DNA of 15,123 nt from Desulfobacterales bacterium (GCA_020345785.1 CP070771.1:412536-427658); one strand, 5' to 3'. Shown: positions 1 to 6,268, numbered from the stretch's first letter. Numbers and translations: made by a program. The notes: generated from the letters alone by a model not told the origin.

Positions 1-683
1 ACAAAAAAGTCGAGCATGTCTTTAAAGGCATGCGGCTGGATACCCAGGTGGTTGCCGGTGCGGTAACAATTGGCCACCGGCGTCGCAATCCAGTCGATGT
101 TGAGACCGATCAGATTCAACAACTCCCGGCCCATGATGGTTATCTCGGCGGTGTCGATCCCATAGGGACAGAAAACCGAACAGCGCCGGCACTCCGAGCA
201 CTGGAACATGTAGTACCACCACTCTTTGAGCACATCCAGTGACATCGGCCGAGCGCCGTTGATTTTACCCAGAATTTTACCGACCCGGGTAAAATCATTG
301 CGATAAACGGAGCGCAAAAGCTCAGCCCTGACCACCGGCATGTTTTTGGGATCGCCGGTGCCGATAAAATAGTGGCATTTGTCGGCACAGGCCCCACAGC
401 GCACGCAAATATCCATGAAAACCTTAAACGATCGAAATCGATCAAGGCGTTCTTTAAAACCGTTGTGGATGATCTCCTGCCAATTTTCAGGCAGCTTCCA
501 GTCGTCTTCGACCGGATTCCAGGCCCTGGCATTGGGAAGCCCAACATATTCAACGCTTTTCGGATTCGATGCGTAGCAATACATCCCTTTACGGATGTTG
601 ATCGGAGTTTGCATCCAGTCCGTATTCGGTGGTCGGTGGTCGATCTGGATAAGTTCTTCGGGTTTGGGTGTTTCGTCTGCCAT
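1..683 (-). CDS. dsrK: DsrK, iron-sulfur subunit of the DsrMKJOP complex (N-terminal part, runs off the window)
   Basis: Only the first 227 codons are inside the window; the 3' end is cut by the left edge. The frame starts MADETPKPEELIQ and has two ferredoxin-type [4Fe-4S] motifs: Cys93-x2-Cys96-x2-Cys99-x3-Cys103 and Cys162-x2-Cys165-x2-Cys168-x3-Cys172-Pro. This is the layout of the HdrD/DsrK family. The CCG domains that hold the catalytic cluster would lie in the missing C-terminal part. DsrK is the cytoplasmic subunit of the membrane complex that passes electrons between menaquinone/periplasmic cytochrome c and the DsrC trisulfide product of dissimilatory sulfite reductase. The start at 683 has a good ribosome site (AAGGAG, 6 nt before ATG) and lies 13 bp after the dsrM stop, so the two are co-transcribed and probably translationally coupled. 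Family assignment rests on the cysteine motifs plus the adjacent dsrM; dsrJOP are expected beyond the left edge. Confidence 0.93.
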   Translation of the reverse strand, partial: MADETPKPEELIQIDHRPPNTDWMQTPINIRKGMYCYASNPKSVEYVGLPNARAWNPVEDDWKLPENWQEIIHNGFKERLDRFRSFKVFMDICVRCGACADKCHYFIGTGDPKNMPVVRAELLRSVYRNDFTRVGKILGKINGARPMSLDVLKEWWYYMFQCSECRRCSVFCPYGIDTAEITIMGRELLNLIGLNIDWIATPVANCYRTGNHLGIQPHAFKDMLDFF

Positions 684-696
684 AATTTACTCCTTG

Positions 697-1782
697 TTAT
701 TCCGCCGACTTTTCTTCTTCCGCCGGTGCTTCCGCCGGATCTGCAGCAGGGGCTTCCTCGGGCATCTTTTCAACAGGCAGCCCAGCCTCTATCATTTTAT
801 CTCTGAATTCATCTTCATATTCTTCGTAAGTGTGAACCGGAACCGGATAGTTCCAAGGATTCACGTGCCGCTTGGCCCGTGTGTCCGTTGTCAGGTTGCG
901 GGTGGGACTTAAAAAGATTCCCCCCAAGTGCATCAATTTGCTGAAGGGGAAATACGCCAGCAAAACGCTGACGAAGAAAAGATGAATATAAAAAACCGCG
1001 CCGACACCCTGGGGAATGGCGGGACGAAATGTAACCAGCCCCATGGTGAGTTCCTTGGCGGCAGTAACGTCGATTTTAACGACGTAACGCATGAGGATAC
1101 CGGTCAGCGCAATGCCGAATATCAGAAACAACGGAAAATAGTCGCTCGCCAACGAGATATATCGTACCTGTCGGATAAAAAGCCGTCTTGAAAACAGATA
1201 GGCAGCGGCGGCTAACAGCACGATGCCGGATAAAAAGACCCCCGGCAGGCCAAACTGGACGCCCGGATACAAGATTTCTAATCTGAAAAAACTGTCCACG
1301 TTTTCAACCAGGGTGACAAGAAAAGGTACCGGATCCGTAAAAAAACGCAGGTGGCGGATCAGAACCGCCAGAAAGGCATAATGGAAAGCCAGAGCCCCCA
1401 CCCACAAAAAAATCTCCAGCTGATAGGAGAGTTTTCCGCCTTCTTTTAATCGCATGCGCGTATTACGAAACAGGGACCGGAAGGTCAATATTTCCAGCGC
1501 CATGCGTGCAACGACCTGCCATCTGGTGGCGGGGCAGTCCAACTGGGAGTGTTTAATCCAGGGCAGTGATTTTTGCTGGCCACCGGTGGTGGGAATTCGG
1601 AATGGGACCGCCGAACGCGACCAACCGACGACTTTGTAGGCAAAACCCACCAGAAAAGTGAGCAATGCCAAGTAGGGGATGATAATTCCGAAAACAACTT
1701 GCAGTCCTATCGCCGTGCCCGCCCACGCAATTAAAAACAGCACAATAACAGCGATGAGTGAAAACATGTACCTTGCATTCAT
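697..1782 (-). CDS. dsrM: DsrM, cytochrome b (NarI-like) membrane subunit of DsrMKJOP
   Basis: A 361-residue membrane protein. After MNARYMFSLIAVIV comes an N-terminal membrane segment and a second one right behind it. Further hydrophobic helices lie around residues 125-145, 182-200, 214-230 and 260-280, which fits the NarI/DsrM family. Histidines that could bind heme b are His134 and His144 (FHYAFLAVLIRH) and His267 and His285 (last helix, YIHLFF...KLMH). The C-terminal tail from about 340 is a low-complexity Ala/Glu/Pro-rich acidic stretch. DsrM oxidises menaquinol or reduces menaquinone and exchanges electrons with DsrK, encoded 13 bp downstream. I chose the ATG at 1782 because TGAGG sits 9 nt before it and related proteins begin at MNA. 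A GTG at 1797 in the same frame would add five residues and cannot be excluded. The gene follows the RsbRD_N gene on the same strand after a 274-bp spacer. Confidence 0.93.
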   Translation of the reverse strand: MNARYMFSLIAVIVLFLIAWAGTAIGLQVVFGIIIPYLALLTFLVGFAYKVVGWSRSAVPFRIPTTGGQQKSLPWIKHSQLDCPATRWQVVARMALEILTFRSLFRNTRMRLKEGGKLSYQLEIFLWVGALAFHYAFLAVLIRHLRFFTDPVPFLVTLVENVDSFFRLEILYPGVQFGLPGVFLSGIVLLAAAAYLFSRRLFIRQVRYISLASDYFPLFLIFGIALTGILMRYVVKIDVTAAKELTMGLVTFRPAIPQGVGAVFYIHLFFVSVLLAYFPFSKLMHLGGIFLSPTRNLTTDTRAKRHVNPWNYPVPVHTYEEYEDEFRDKMIEAGLPVEKMPEEAPAADPAEAPAEEEKSAE

Positions 1783-1965
1783 TGGCCAGAACCTCACATG
1801 AAGGCTTCCGATATTTAATTCCCGTCTGTCACAGAAGCCTCAATCTATAAATTAACTCCACGAAAGTGCCGCCCTAAAACTTCGATAATTTCCGGCGGCC
1901 TACGAATGGCTGCAAAAAAAATAAAAGGAATCTGTAGATGTTTAATATTCTCTAACGTAAACAGT

Positions 1966-2046
1966 CTAATTACGGAATTTATGAATCATATGTTCGATAT
2001 AGCGGAGCAAGGCGACCACCACAAATCGTCCAATTTCAATCTTCAA
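1966..2046 (-). CDS. Possible 26-residue small protein between the RsbRD_N gene and dsrM
   Basis: A short open frame begins at a TTG, starts LKIEIGRFVVVALL and ends HMIHKFRN before a TAG. It is a hydrophobic stretch with basic residues at both ends, so it could be a membrane-associated or amphipathic micropeptide. The argument for translation is position: its would-be ribosome site (GAGGA, 7 nt before TTG) overlaps the TGA stop of the upstream gene, as in coupled operons. Against it are the rare start codon, the very short length and no recognised family. The remaining DNA between this frame and dsrM (1783-1965) shows nothing else I can name. A leader peptide is another possibility. Treat as a candidate only. 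Confidence 0.27.
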   Translation of the reverse strand: MKIEIGRFVVVALLRYIEHMIHKFRN

Positions 2047-2056
2047 TATCCGTTCC

Positions 2057-2581
2057 TCAGGGTCCTTCCGCTGTCCGCGAAATCAAACCGGCTCGCTCAA
2101 ACGCCCTAAATGTTCGGTTTCTTGTTTCGTTTGCACTAATTTGAAAGATCTTTTCCCTGCACTGCATATATATATCAAACGCCATCAGACAAAGTTGGTC
2201 AATTTTAGACTCGACGATGACAAATTCAGCGGCAATTCGACTGTCACGAAGCTCTTTTGCCAGATTCTCTCGCAGAATCTTCTTTAAAGATAGGATGAAT
2301 GCGGTAGCTTGAGAGGGAGTGAAATTTTGGACGGCCCGAATCCGGATGATCGGATCCAGGTGGGAGGTAATAGTTTCAACATCCATGCGGTGTATGAGTT
2401 GATCCAGCAACACCTTGAGACCGTTCAGCATGACGCCGCCAACCGGATTGGCAAACGGATCGGTGTTGTTTTTAATGAATTCGGCGGTATCCGGGGCATA
2501 GGTCTTGGCGGTTAATTCGAACCATTTTTTTTCTATCACCGATTTTCTCTGTTCCAATATTTTGTCTAAACCATTGCCCAT
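2057..2581 (-). CDS. RsbRD N-terminal-domain protein preceding dsrM
   Basis: A 174-residue, mostly helical, soluble protein. It matches my recollection of the RsbRD_N family (N-terminal sensor half of RsbT co-antagonists). The visible signature is a Trp20-centred first helix, DPFANPVG at 41-48 and RIRAVQNFTPSQATAF around 80-95. Unlike RsbR proteins it has no C-terminal STAS domain: it stops about 80 residues after the signature. I recall stand-alone copies of this domain next to dsrMKJOP in other sulfate reducers, which suggests a conserved partnership, but its function is unknown. I chose the ATG at 2581 because GGAG lies 5 nt upstream. A longer frame opens with a TTG at 2644 but lacks a ribosome site there and reads into family-unlike residues. 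A promoter at 2666-2694 would give a leader of about 80 nt. No membrane segment or signal peptide is seen. Confidence 0.82.
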   Translation of the reverse strand: MGNGLDKILEQRKSVIEKKWFELTAKTYAPDTAEFIKNNTDPFANPVGGVMLNGLKVLLDQLIHRMDVETITSHLDPIIRIRAVQNFTPSQATAFILSLKKILRENLAKELRDSRIAAEFVIVESKIDQLCLMAFDIYMQCREKIFQISANETRNRTFRAFERAGLISRTAEGP

Positions 2582-2665
2582 AAAAACTCCTGCCAACCTG
2601 ATCGCTAATTCGATACCGCCGTACGATAATATCATTGTAGTCAATTGATCAGGCCGAAGGGCATA

Positions 2666-2694
2666 CGTATAGACGACTTGGCTCTATCTGTCAA
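2666..2694 (-). promoter_or_regulatory. Sigma70-type promoter for the RsbRD_N-dsrMK operon
   Basis: On the minus strand a perfect TTGACA (2694-2689) is followed by a 17-bp spacer and TATACG (2671-2666, 4 of 6 to consensus). Transcription would start near 2659, about 80 nt before the chosen ATG at 2581. Spacing, strand and position all fit, and no other promoter of this quality is seen before the gene. Nothing in the flanks identifies a regulator; ATACGTAT overlapping the -10 is an 8-bp palindrome. Confidence 0.62.
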
Positions 2695-2780
2695 GGGTAA
2701 ATGATTTGATAACAAGCCAAACTCAAAGTATATTCTAAACCAATGGCATCAGAAGGTTTTATTTTATAGGAGAATAAAAT

Positions 2781-2994
2781 CCCAAATCTCAAGCACCAAA
2801 TTACAAACAACTTTCAAATTACAATATTCAATGACCAATACATTGTCCGCGGACATATCTCATTGATTCGCAAAGCCCGATTTTCCGGTGTTGAGTATAC
2901 CGGGAATATGTGCCGGCTAATCATTTGTTTGGGATTTTGAATTTGGGACCCTGGGATTTGTTTGGAATTTGTTATTCGGTGCTTGGAATTTTTA
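2781..2994. repeat. Facing arrays of degenerate heptamers (CCAAAT type)
   Basis: The gene-free spacer 2582-3084 holds two A/T-rich arrays with a 7-bp period. The left one (2781-2836) reads in steps such as CCAAATC, TCAAGCA, CCAAATT, ACAAACA. The right one (about 2925-2994) carries the complementary type, for example GCTTGGA and ATTTGTT. The best-matching stretch is an inverted repeat, 2790-2807 against 2968-2985, identical at 16 of 18 positions. About 90 bp of unrelated sequence lies between the arrays. Partial open frames cross the region but have no ribosome site or family resemblance. I see no transposase, no clear target-site duplication and no terminator. Confidence 0.6.
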
Positions 2995-3084
2995 TTGAAT
3001 TCCACCAGGCAGGCAGTTTTATACATCACGACATAAATCAGTTGGAATCTTGGGTTGAAAAGCGCGCCGCGCCGATTCAAACCT

Positions 3085-4236
3085 TTAGGCGACGATACCC
3101 AGCAAAAGGGCCTGGTCATCATCGGGGGGGTTTCCGCCGGCAAACTTTTTGACATCCGCCATAATCGCGTCGATAACTTCCTGGGGCGCAGCGGCAGGCT
3201 CGGTGGCAAGCGGCTGAAGCAGACGCTCCTCACCGTAGCTCTCGCCGCCTGAATTGAATCGCTCGGTAAGTCCGTCTGTATATACGAGAAAACGATCTCC
3301 CGGCTCAAGTTTGATTTCCTCCACCGGGATATCTATTTCATAGGGTTCGATTCCGAGGGGATAGACACCTGAACATTCAACCTCGAATGCTTTTTTTTCC
3401 GATGAACGGTAGATCATCGGCAGCGGATGACCGGCCCGGGAAATACGCATTATTTGAAGTTTGGCATCGTAAACCGCATAGAGGGCCGTCATAAAACTCG
3501 GATCGGCAACCTTGCACAAATGCTGGTTGAGATAGTGCAAAACGGCGGCAGGATCAGCGGGAAGATTGGGATAGGCTCTAAAAAGCGCACATGTCATGGC
3601 CATCAGGACCGCCGCAGGCGCGCTGTGGCCTTCGGCATCGGCAATTAAAAAACCCCAACGGTTTTCAGATAATCCGATGATGTCATAATAATCCCCGCCT
3701 GCATAGCGGCTGGTTTCATAGTGTGCGGCCAGTTTGAATCCGTCAATGTCCGGCAGCTTTTTGGGCAGGAGACGGCGCTGCACCTCAGAGACCACTTCAA
3801 GTTCATGCTCGAGTTGATCTTTTTTGATCTCAACTTCACGTTTAAGCCGATGAATGGTCAGGTGCGTGTCAACCCGGGCGATCACCTCGTCGGGCTGAAA
3901 GGGTTTTGTGATATAATCGACGGCACCCAGGTGAAATCCTTTGACTTTGTCTTCGGTATCACCTAAGGCGGAGAGAAAAATCACCGGGATGTCCGCCGTG
4001 GCGGGATTCGACTTTAATTTGCGGCAAACCTCATAGCCATCAATATCAGGCATCATGATATCCAGCAAAATCAGATCTGGCAGCGCCTTGCCTGCAATGG
4101 AAAGTGCGCCTTGTCCGTTTTTGGCAATCAAAAGCTTGCACCCGGCACCCTCAAGGGTCTGAAAAAGGATCTGCAGGTTCGCCGGATTGTCGTCAACCAG
4201 CAATATGGATTCGGTATCTGAGTTTTTGTTTTCCAT
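3085..4236 (-). CDS. Response-regulator PP2C phosphatase (receiver + SpoIIE domain, RsbU-like)
   Basis: A 383-residue soluble protein. Residues 10-125 are a CheY-like receiver with the acidic pair Asp15/Asp16, phospho-acceptor Asp59 (LILLDIMMPDIDGYEV), Ser89 and Lys111 of the KPF motif. A coiled-coil-like linker runs about 126-157 (LKREVEIKKDQLEHELEVV). Residues 160-383 are a SpoIIE/PP2C phosphatase with metal-site aspartates in GGDYYD (Asp182), DAEGHS (Asp200), YTDGLTE (Asp321) and the late PDDDQ (372-374). All key residues are present, so it should be active: a histidine kinase phosphorylates the receiver, and the phosphatase then dephosphorylates a STAS antagonist on Ser/Thr. The obvious substrate is the STAS protein encoded 74 bp upstream on the same strand. 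No cognate histidine kinase or RsbW kinase is in the window. The ATG at 4236 has GAGGA 8 nt upstream. Confidence 0.93.
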   Translation of the reverse strand: MENKNSDTESILLVDDNPANLQILFQTLEGAGCKLLIAKNGQGALSIAGKALPDLILLDIMMPDIDGYEVCRKLKSNPATADIPVIFLSALGDTEDKVKGFHLGAVDYITKPFQPDEVIARVDTHLTIHRLKREVEIKKDQLEHELEVVSEVQRRLLPKKLPDIDGFKLAAHYETSRYAGGDYYDIIGLSENRWGFLIADAEGHSAPAAVLMAMTCALFRAYPNLPADPAAVLHYLNQHLCKVADPSFMTALYAVYDAKLQIMRISRAGHPLPMIYRSSEKKAFEVECSGVYPLGIEPYEIDIPVEEIKLEPGDRFLVYTDGLTERFNSGGESYGEERLLQPLATEPAAAPQEVIDAIMADVKKFAGGNPPDDDQALLLGIVA

Positions 4237-4260
4237 CCAGTAGATCCTCGATGCAATGCC

Positions 4261-4284
4261 GCTGATTTCCTCGCTTCAATCAGC
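4261..4284 (-). promoter_or_regulatory. Intercistronic stem-loop between STAS and phosphatase genes
   Basis: GCTGATT (4261-4267) and AATCAGC (4278-4284) form a perfect 7-bp stem with a 10-nt loop in the 74-nt gap of the operon. There is no T tract, so it is not a terminator. It could affect mRNA stability or the ratio of the two products; this is inference. Confidence 0.3.
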
Positions 4285-4310
4285 CCGGCAGGACATGCCG
4301 CAGTTTAATG

Positions 4311-4646
4311 TTATGAAAGAACTGTCATTCCTGATTCGACGGATTCGGCTATCGGAATCAGAGACTGGAAACCGCTGACTTCAAAAATTTCCTTGACAAA
4401 TTCATTCAGGCAGCAGAGGACAATTTTACCGTCTCGGCGTCTCATTTCTTTGGCGGCACTCAACAGAACTCTGAGGCCGGCGCTGCTGAGATATTCCAAG
4501 GCGTCTAGATTAAACAATATGCGGGTGGTTTGCCCCTCAAGTGCCTCTTTGACTACCTTTTCGGCTTCTGGAGCAGAATCTGCGTCCAATCGTCCTGTAA
4601 TAGAAATAGAGACAATCCCGTTTTCCTCTTTCTGCGTAATTTCCAT
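4311..4646 (-). CDS. STAS-domain anti-sigma factor antagonist (SpoIIAA/RsbV type)
   Basis: A 111-residue single-domain protein covering a complete STAS fold, from MEITQKEENGIVSISITGRLD to the end. The diagnostic loop is YLSSAGLRVLL. Ser55 aligns with the serine that RsbW/SpoIIAB kinases phosphorylate in SpoIIAA and RsbV (the SSxGLR context). In the known scheme the unphosphorylated antagonist captures its kinase/anti-sigma partner, and a SpoIIE-type phosphatase restores it. The phosphatase gene follows in the same operon, so the pair is self-consistent. The partner kinase is not in the window, so what it releases (a sigma factor, a cyclase or another target) is unknown. The ATG at 4646 has AAGGA 7 nt upstream, and a candidate promoter lies about 80 bp upstream. 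Confidence 0.92.
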   Translation of the reverse strand: MEITQKEENGIVSISITGRLDADSAPEAEKVVKEALEGQTTRILFNLDALEYLSSAGLRVLLSAAKEMRRRDGKIVLCCLNEFVKEIFEVSGFQSLIPIAESVESGMTVLS

Positions 4647-4700
4647 TTCCCGATCCTTTGTTGAACGAATTAATAGTTTCTTGCTTTTTTTCTAGGTTAA

Positions 4701-4755
4701 ATTAATATTAATAAATCATTTGTCGCCTTAAATCAATATTGATTTTGAATGTCAA
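4701..4755. promoter_or_regulatory. Divergent control region: minus-strand promoter overlapped by a 16-bp palindrome
   Basis: On the minus strand TTGACA (4755-4750), a 17-bp spacer and TTTAAG (4732-4727) form a promoter directed at the STAS gene. AAATCAATATTGATTT (4730-4745) is a perfect 16-bp palindrome that fills the spacer and touches the -10. A second perfect palindrome, ATTAATATTAAT (4701-4712), lies 31 bp away centre to centre, about three helical turns. The 133-bp gap separates divergent genes, so a dimeric repressor bound here could control one or both. No plus-strand promoter is clear. Confidence 0.45.
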
Positions 4756-4779
4756 AGGTATTCTGCTGAGGAGGAAAAC

Positions 4780-5328
4780 ATGTATTTCGACAAACCCGGC
4801 AAAGAAAACACGGATCAAACCCTGGCATATGCTGCCGAACGCGGAAAAGATTTGGGTTTGAGGGAAGTGGTTGTGGCATCTTCAACCGGCAAAACGGCCT
4901 ACAAGGCCATGGAAGTATTAGAGGGCTTCCGGCTGACGGTGGTTACCTATCATTGCGGCTTTAAAGAGCCGTTTAAAAATCGGATGGCCGATGATGTCAG
5001 AAAGGACATCGAGAGCAAAGGCGTACGGGTGATAGCCTCCAGTCATGCGCTTTCCGGGGTGGAACGCTCAGTGGCCCAAAAACACTCGGGTGTTTATCCC
5101 GTGCTGCTGATCGCCGATACCCTGCGTCTTTTCGGGCAAGGTACCAAGGTGGCCGTGGAAGTTGCAATTATGGCAGCTGATGCCGGTGCACTTTCCGGCA
5201 ACGATATCATCTCCATCGGCGGCTCCGGCAGCGGGGCAGATTCCGCCCTGGTCTTGAAGCCGGCCCATCAGAACAACTTTTTCGATCTGCGGATTCGAGA
5301 GATTATCTGCAAGCCAAGACAATTCTGA
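4780..5328 (+). CDS. Stand-alone pyruvate kinase C-terminal (alpha/beta) domain protein
   Basis: A 182-residue soluble protein resembling only the C-terminal regulatory domain of pyruvate kinase (PK_C, the alpha/beta domain). The early motif VVASSTGKTAYKAMEVLEGFRLTVVTYH parallels the SG-x-TA phosphate loop of that domain. Later there is a glycine-rich turn, SIGGSGSGADSALVL, around 146-160. The catalytic TIM barrel and its Mg/K/PEP motifs are absent, so it cannot be a pyruvate kinase. Orphan proteins of this type occur in bacteria and archaea with no assigned role; binding of a sugar phosphate or nucleotide is a reasonable guess. The start is secure: GAGGAGG precedes the ATG with a 5-6 nt gap. 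It is divergent from the STAS operon and followed by a 492-bp gene-free stretch. Annotation as pyruvate kinase would be misleading. Confidence 0.82.
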   Translation: MYFDKPGKENTDQTLAYAAERGKDLGLREVVVASSTGKTAYKAMEVLEGFRLTVVTYHCGFKEPFKNRMADDVRKDIESKGVRVIASSHALSGVERSVAQKHSGVYPVLLIADTLRLFGQGTKVAVEVAIMAADAGALSGNDIISIGGSGSGADSALVLKPAHQNNFFDLRIREIICKPRQF

Positions 5329-5354
5329 ATGGATTCACCGCCCGCTTCGCTCGA

Positions 5355-5623
5355 GACGCAAAGAGCGCAAGGGACTTATCTTTTAACTTTCTGGTGAGAG
5401 GCCCCGCATGGGCGGGATGACCATTCTATTTCAAAGATTTAAAGGTTGGCCTCCAGAAAGTTAAAAACAAAAGTCCTTCGGGCATTAGTTTTGAGTGCCA
5501 TTTTCAATGCATCACGCATAGGTGATTCTTTTGTATAAAGCAGATTATCCTTTATGTTTGGCGTCCTCTCAACGGCAAACATAGAACAAATATTCTCTGC
5601 GGACTTTGCGGCTCTGCGGTGAA
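5355..5623. repeat. Facing copies of a degenerate GCAAAG-type repeat
   Basis: In the gene-free stretch 5329-5820, GACGCAAAGAGCGCAAG (5355-5371) reads on the plus strand. On the minus strand 5623-5595 reads as steps of CCGCAGAG, CCGCAAAG and CCGCAGAG. Both belong to one degenerate octamer-like family (CGCAAAG/CGCAGAG), arranged face to face about 220 bp apart. A 77-codon minus-strand frame (5439-5672) crosses it and contains HRRAAKSAEN, simply the translation of the repeat, so I do not call it a gene. Confidence 0.5.
5381..5466. repeat. Long inverted repeat with 19-bp matching arms
   Basis: TTTTAACTTTCTGG (5381-5394) plus AGGCC (5399-5403), with TGAG inserted between, is the exact reverse complement of the unbroken 19-bp arm GGCCTCCAGAAAGTTAAAA (5448-5466). 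The 44-bp centre contains a small CCCGC/GCGGG hairpin (5403-5416). It could form a cruciform or an RNA hairpin downstream of the pyruvate-kinase-like gene. It has no T tract, so a standard terminator is unlikely. It is nested inside the facing GCAAAG repeats. Confidence 0.6.
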
Positions 5624-5790
5624 TATTAAAGCATAATAATGAGAGATTTAGAATAAAAAAAATGCGCAGCATTAAGCAGTTAAGCCGCCGGACCTTCGAG
5701 TCAACAATTTTCTTCAGTATTCAAAGAACATTCTACAACCCTAAAAGCGCTATTTTTCAGAGCTGATTAATGCGGATTAAAGAAATTGCA

Positions 5791-5802
5791 AATCGGCCGA
5801 TT
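5791..5802. promoter_or_regulatory. 12-bp palindrome before the zinc-ribbon gene
   Basis: AATCGGCCGATT is a perfect 12-bp palindrome ending 18 bp before the ATG at 5821. GATTAA occurs three times nearby (5764, 5775 and overlapping the palindrome). It may be a regulator site or a hairpin in the leader; nothing identifies the factor. Confidence 0.25.
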
Positions 5803-5820
5803 AAAGAGTAAGATAAATTT

Positions 5821-6135
5821 ATGTTCTTTTTTATTGGCGGTATAACGCCGAAAACAAGGAAAATAGACGAAAATCCCCGACGGTGTCCCGACTGCGGTCT
5901 TTACCAGGCCTATCAGATGCGGGTTGATCATTATCTTAATTTGTTTTTCATCCCCGTCATGAGGGTAAAAATGGGCGAACCGTTCATCATGTGTGAACGC
6001 TGCCATAAGGTCACTAATGAATTCAGCCGGGACTTCTCACCCTATCGGGAAGAAACCGGTCTTTTATGCAAATTTTGCGGCAACCCGATACACAAGGGGT
6101 TTTTCTACTGCCCGTACTGCGGTAAGAAACTGTAG
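5821..6135 (+). CDS. Zinc-ribbon protein with four CxxC pairs
   Basis: A 104-residue protein starting MFFFIGGITPKTRKI. Four CxxC pairs (Cys22/25, Cys58/61, Cys83/86 and Cys97/100) would form two zinc ribbons: the first two pairs make one site, the last two (LLCKFCGNPI...FYCPYCGKKL) the other. The central segment HYLNLFFIPVMRVKMGEPFIMCERC is typical of a family of small bacterial zinc-ribbon proteins (zinc_ribbon_15-like) of unknown function. The hydrophobic LNLFFIPVM stretch is too short and uninterrupted only for about 9 residues, so a membrane helix is doubtful. The ribosome site is weak (AAAGAG/AAG upstream). It stands alone, with inverted repeats before and after it. Family recognition is good; no function can be assigned. 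Confidence 0.8.
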   Translation: MFFFIGGITPKTRKIDENPRRCPDCGLYQAYQMRVDHYLNLFFIPVMRVKMGEPFIMCERCHKVTNEFSRDFSPYREETGLLCKFCGNPIHKGFFYCPYCGKKL

Positions 6136-6140
6136 TTTAG

Positions 6141-6219
6141 TTGATTGGTTGACTGGGCTGATTCGTAAAATAGTTAAATGAAAATTTCCATTTCCCTATT
6201 CAACTAATCATCCAGTCAA
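6141..6219. repeat. Inverted octamer arrays around a near-palindrome
   Basis: Directly after the zinc-ribbon stop, the plus strand reads TTGATTGG, TTGACTGG, GCTGATTC in consecutive 8-bp steps (6141-6164). On the minus strand 6219-6196 reads TTGACTGG, ATGATTAG, TTGAATAG, again in exact 8-bp steps. The octamer TTGACTGG is identical in both arms. Between them AAATGAAAATTTCCATTT (6176-6193) is an 18-bp palindrome with one mismatched pair. The whole can fold into one imperfect hairpin in the gap before trmL. It may act on transcript ends, but no T tract follows. Confidence 0.6.
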
Positions 6220-6268
6220 CTATTTAATTTGTCCCTTAACACCTCAAGACTAACTATTTACAACAGAT

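Noticed and set aside
1802..1840. AGGCTTC/GAAGCCT hairpin in the dsrM leader as an attenuator or riboswitch
   Set aside because: A 7-bp stem with a 25-nt loop and no terminator or recognisable aptamer; too weak to call.
3055..3080. Terminator after the phosphatase gene
   Set aside because: The GCGC-type stem is only about 4 bp and the T run is short and interrupted.
2814..3308. 164-codon minus-strand frame overlapping the phosphatase gene end and the heptamer arrays
   Set aside because: Half is an out-of-frame shadow of the SpoIIE domain, and half is repeat translation rich in Asn/Lys/Gln.
4780..5328. Pyruvate kinase
   Set aside because: Only the C-terminal domain is present; the catalytic barrel and its substrate and metal residues are missing.
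5439..5672. 77-codon minus-strand frame in the long spacer
   Set aside because: Its middle (HRRAAKSAEN) is the translation of the GCAAAG-type repeat, its end (FVFNFLEANL) is the inverted-repeat arm, and it has no ribosome site or family resemblance.
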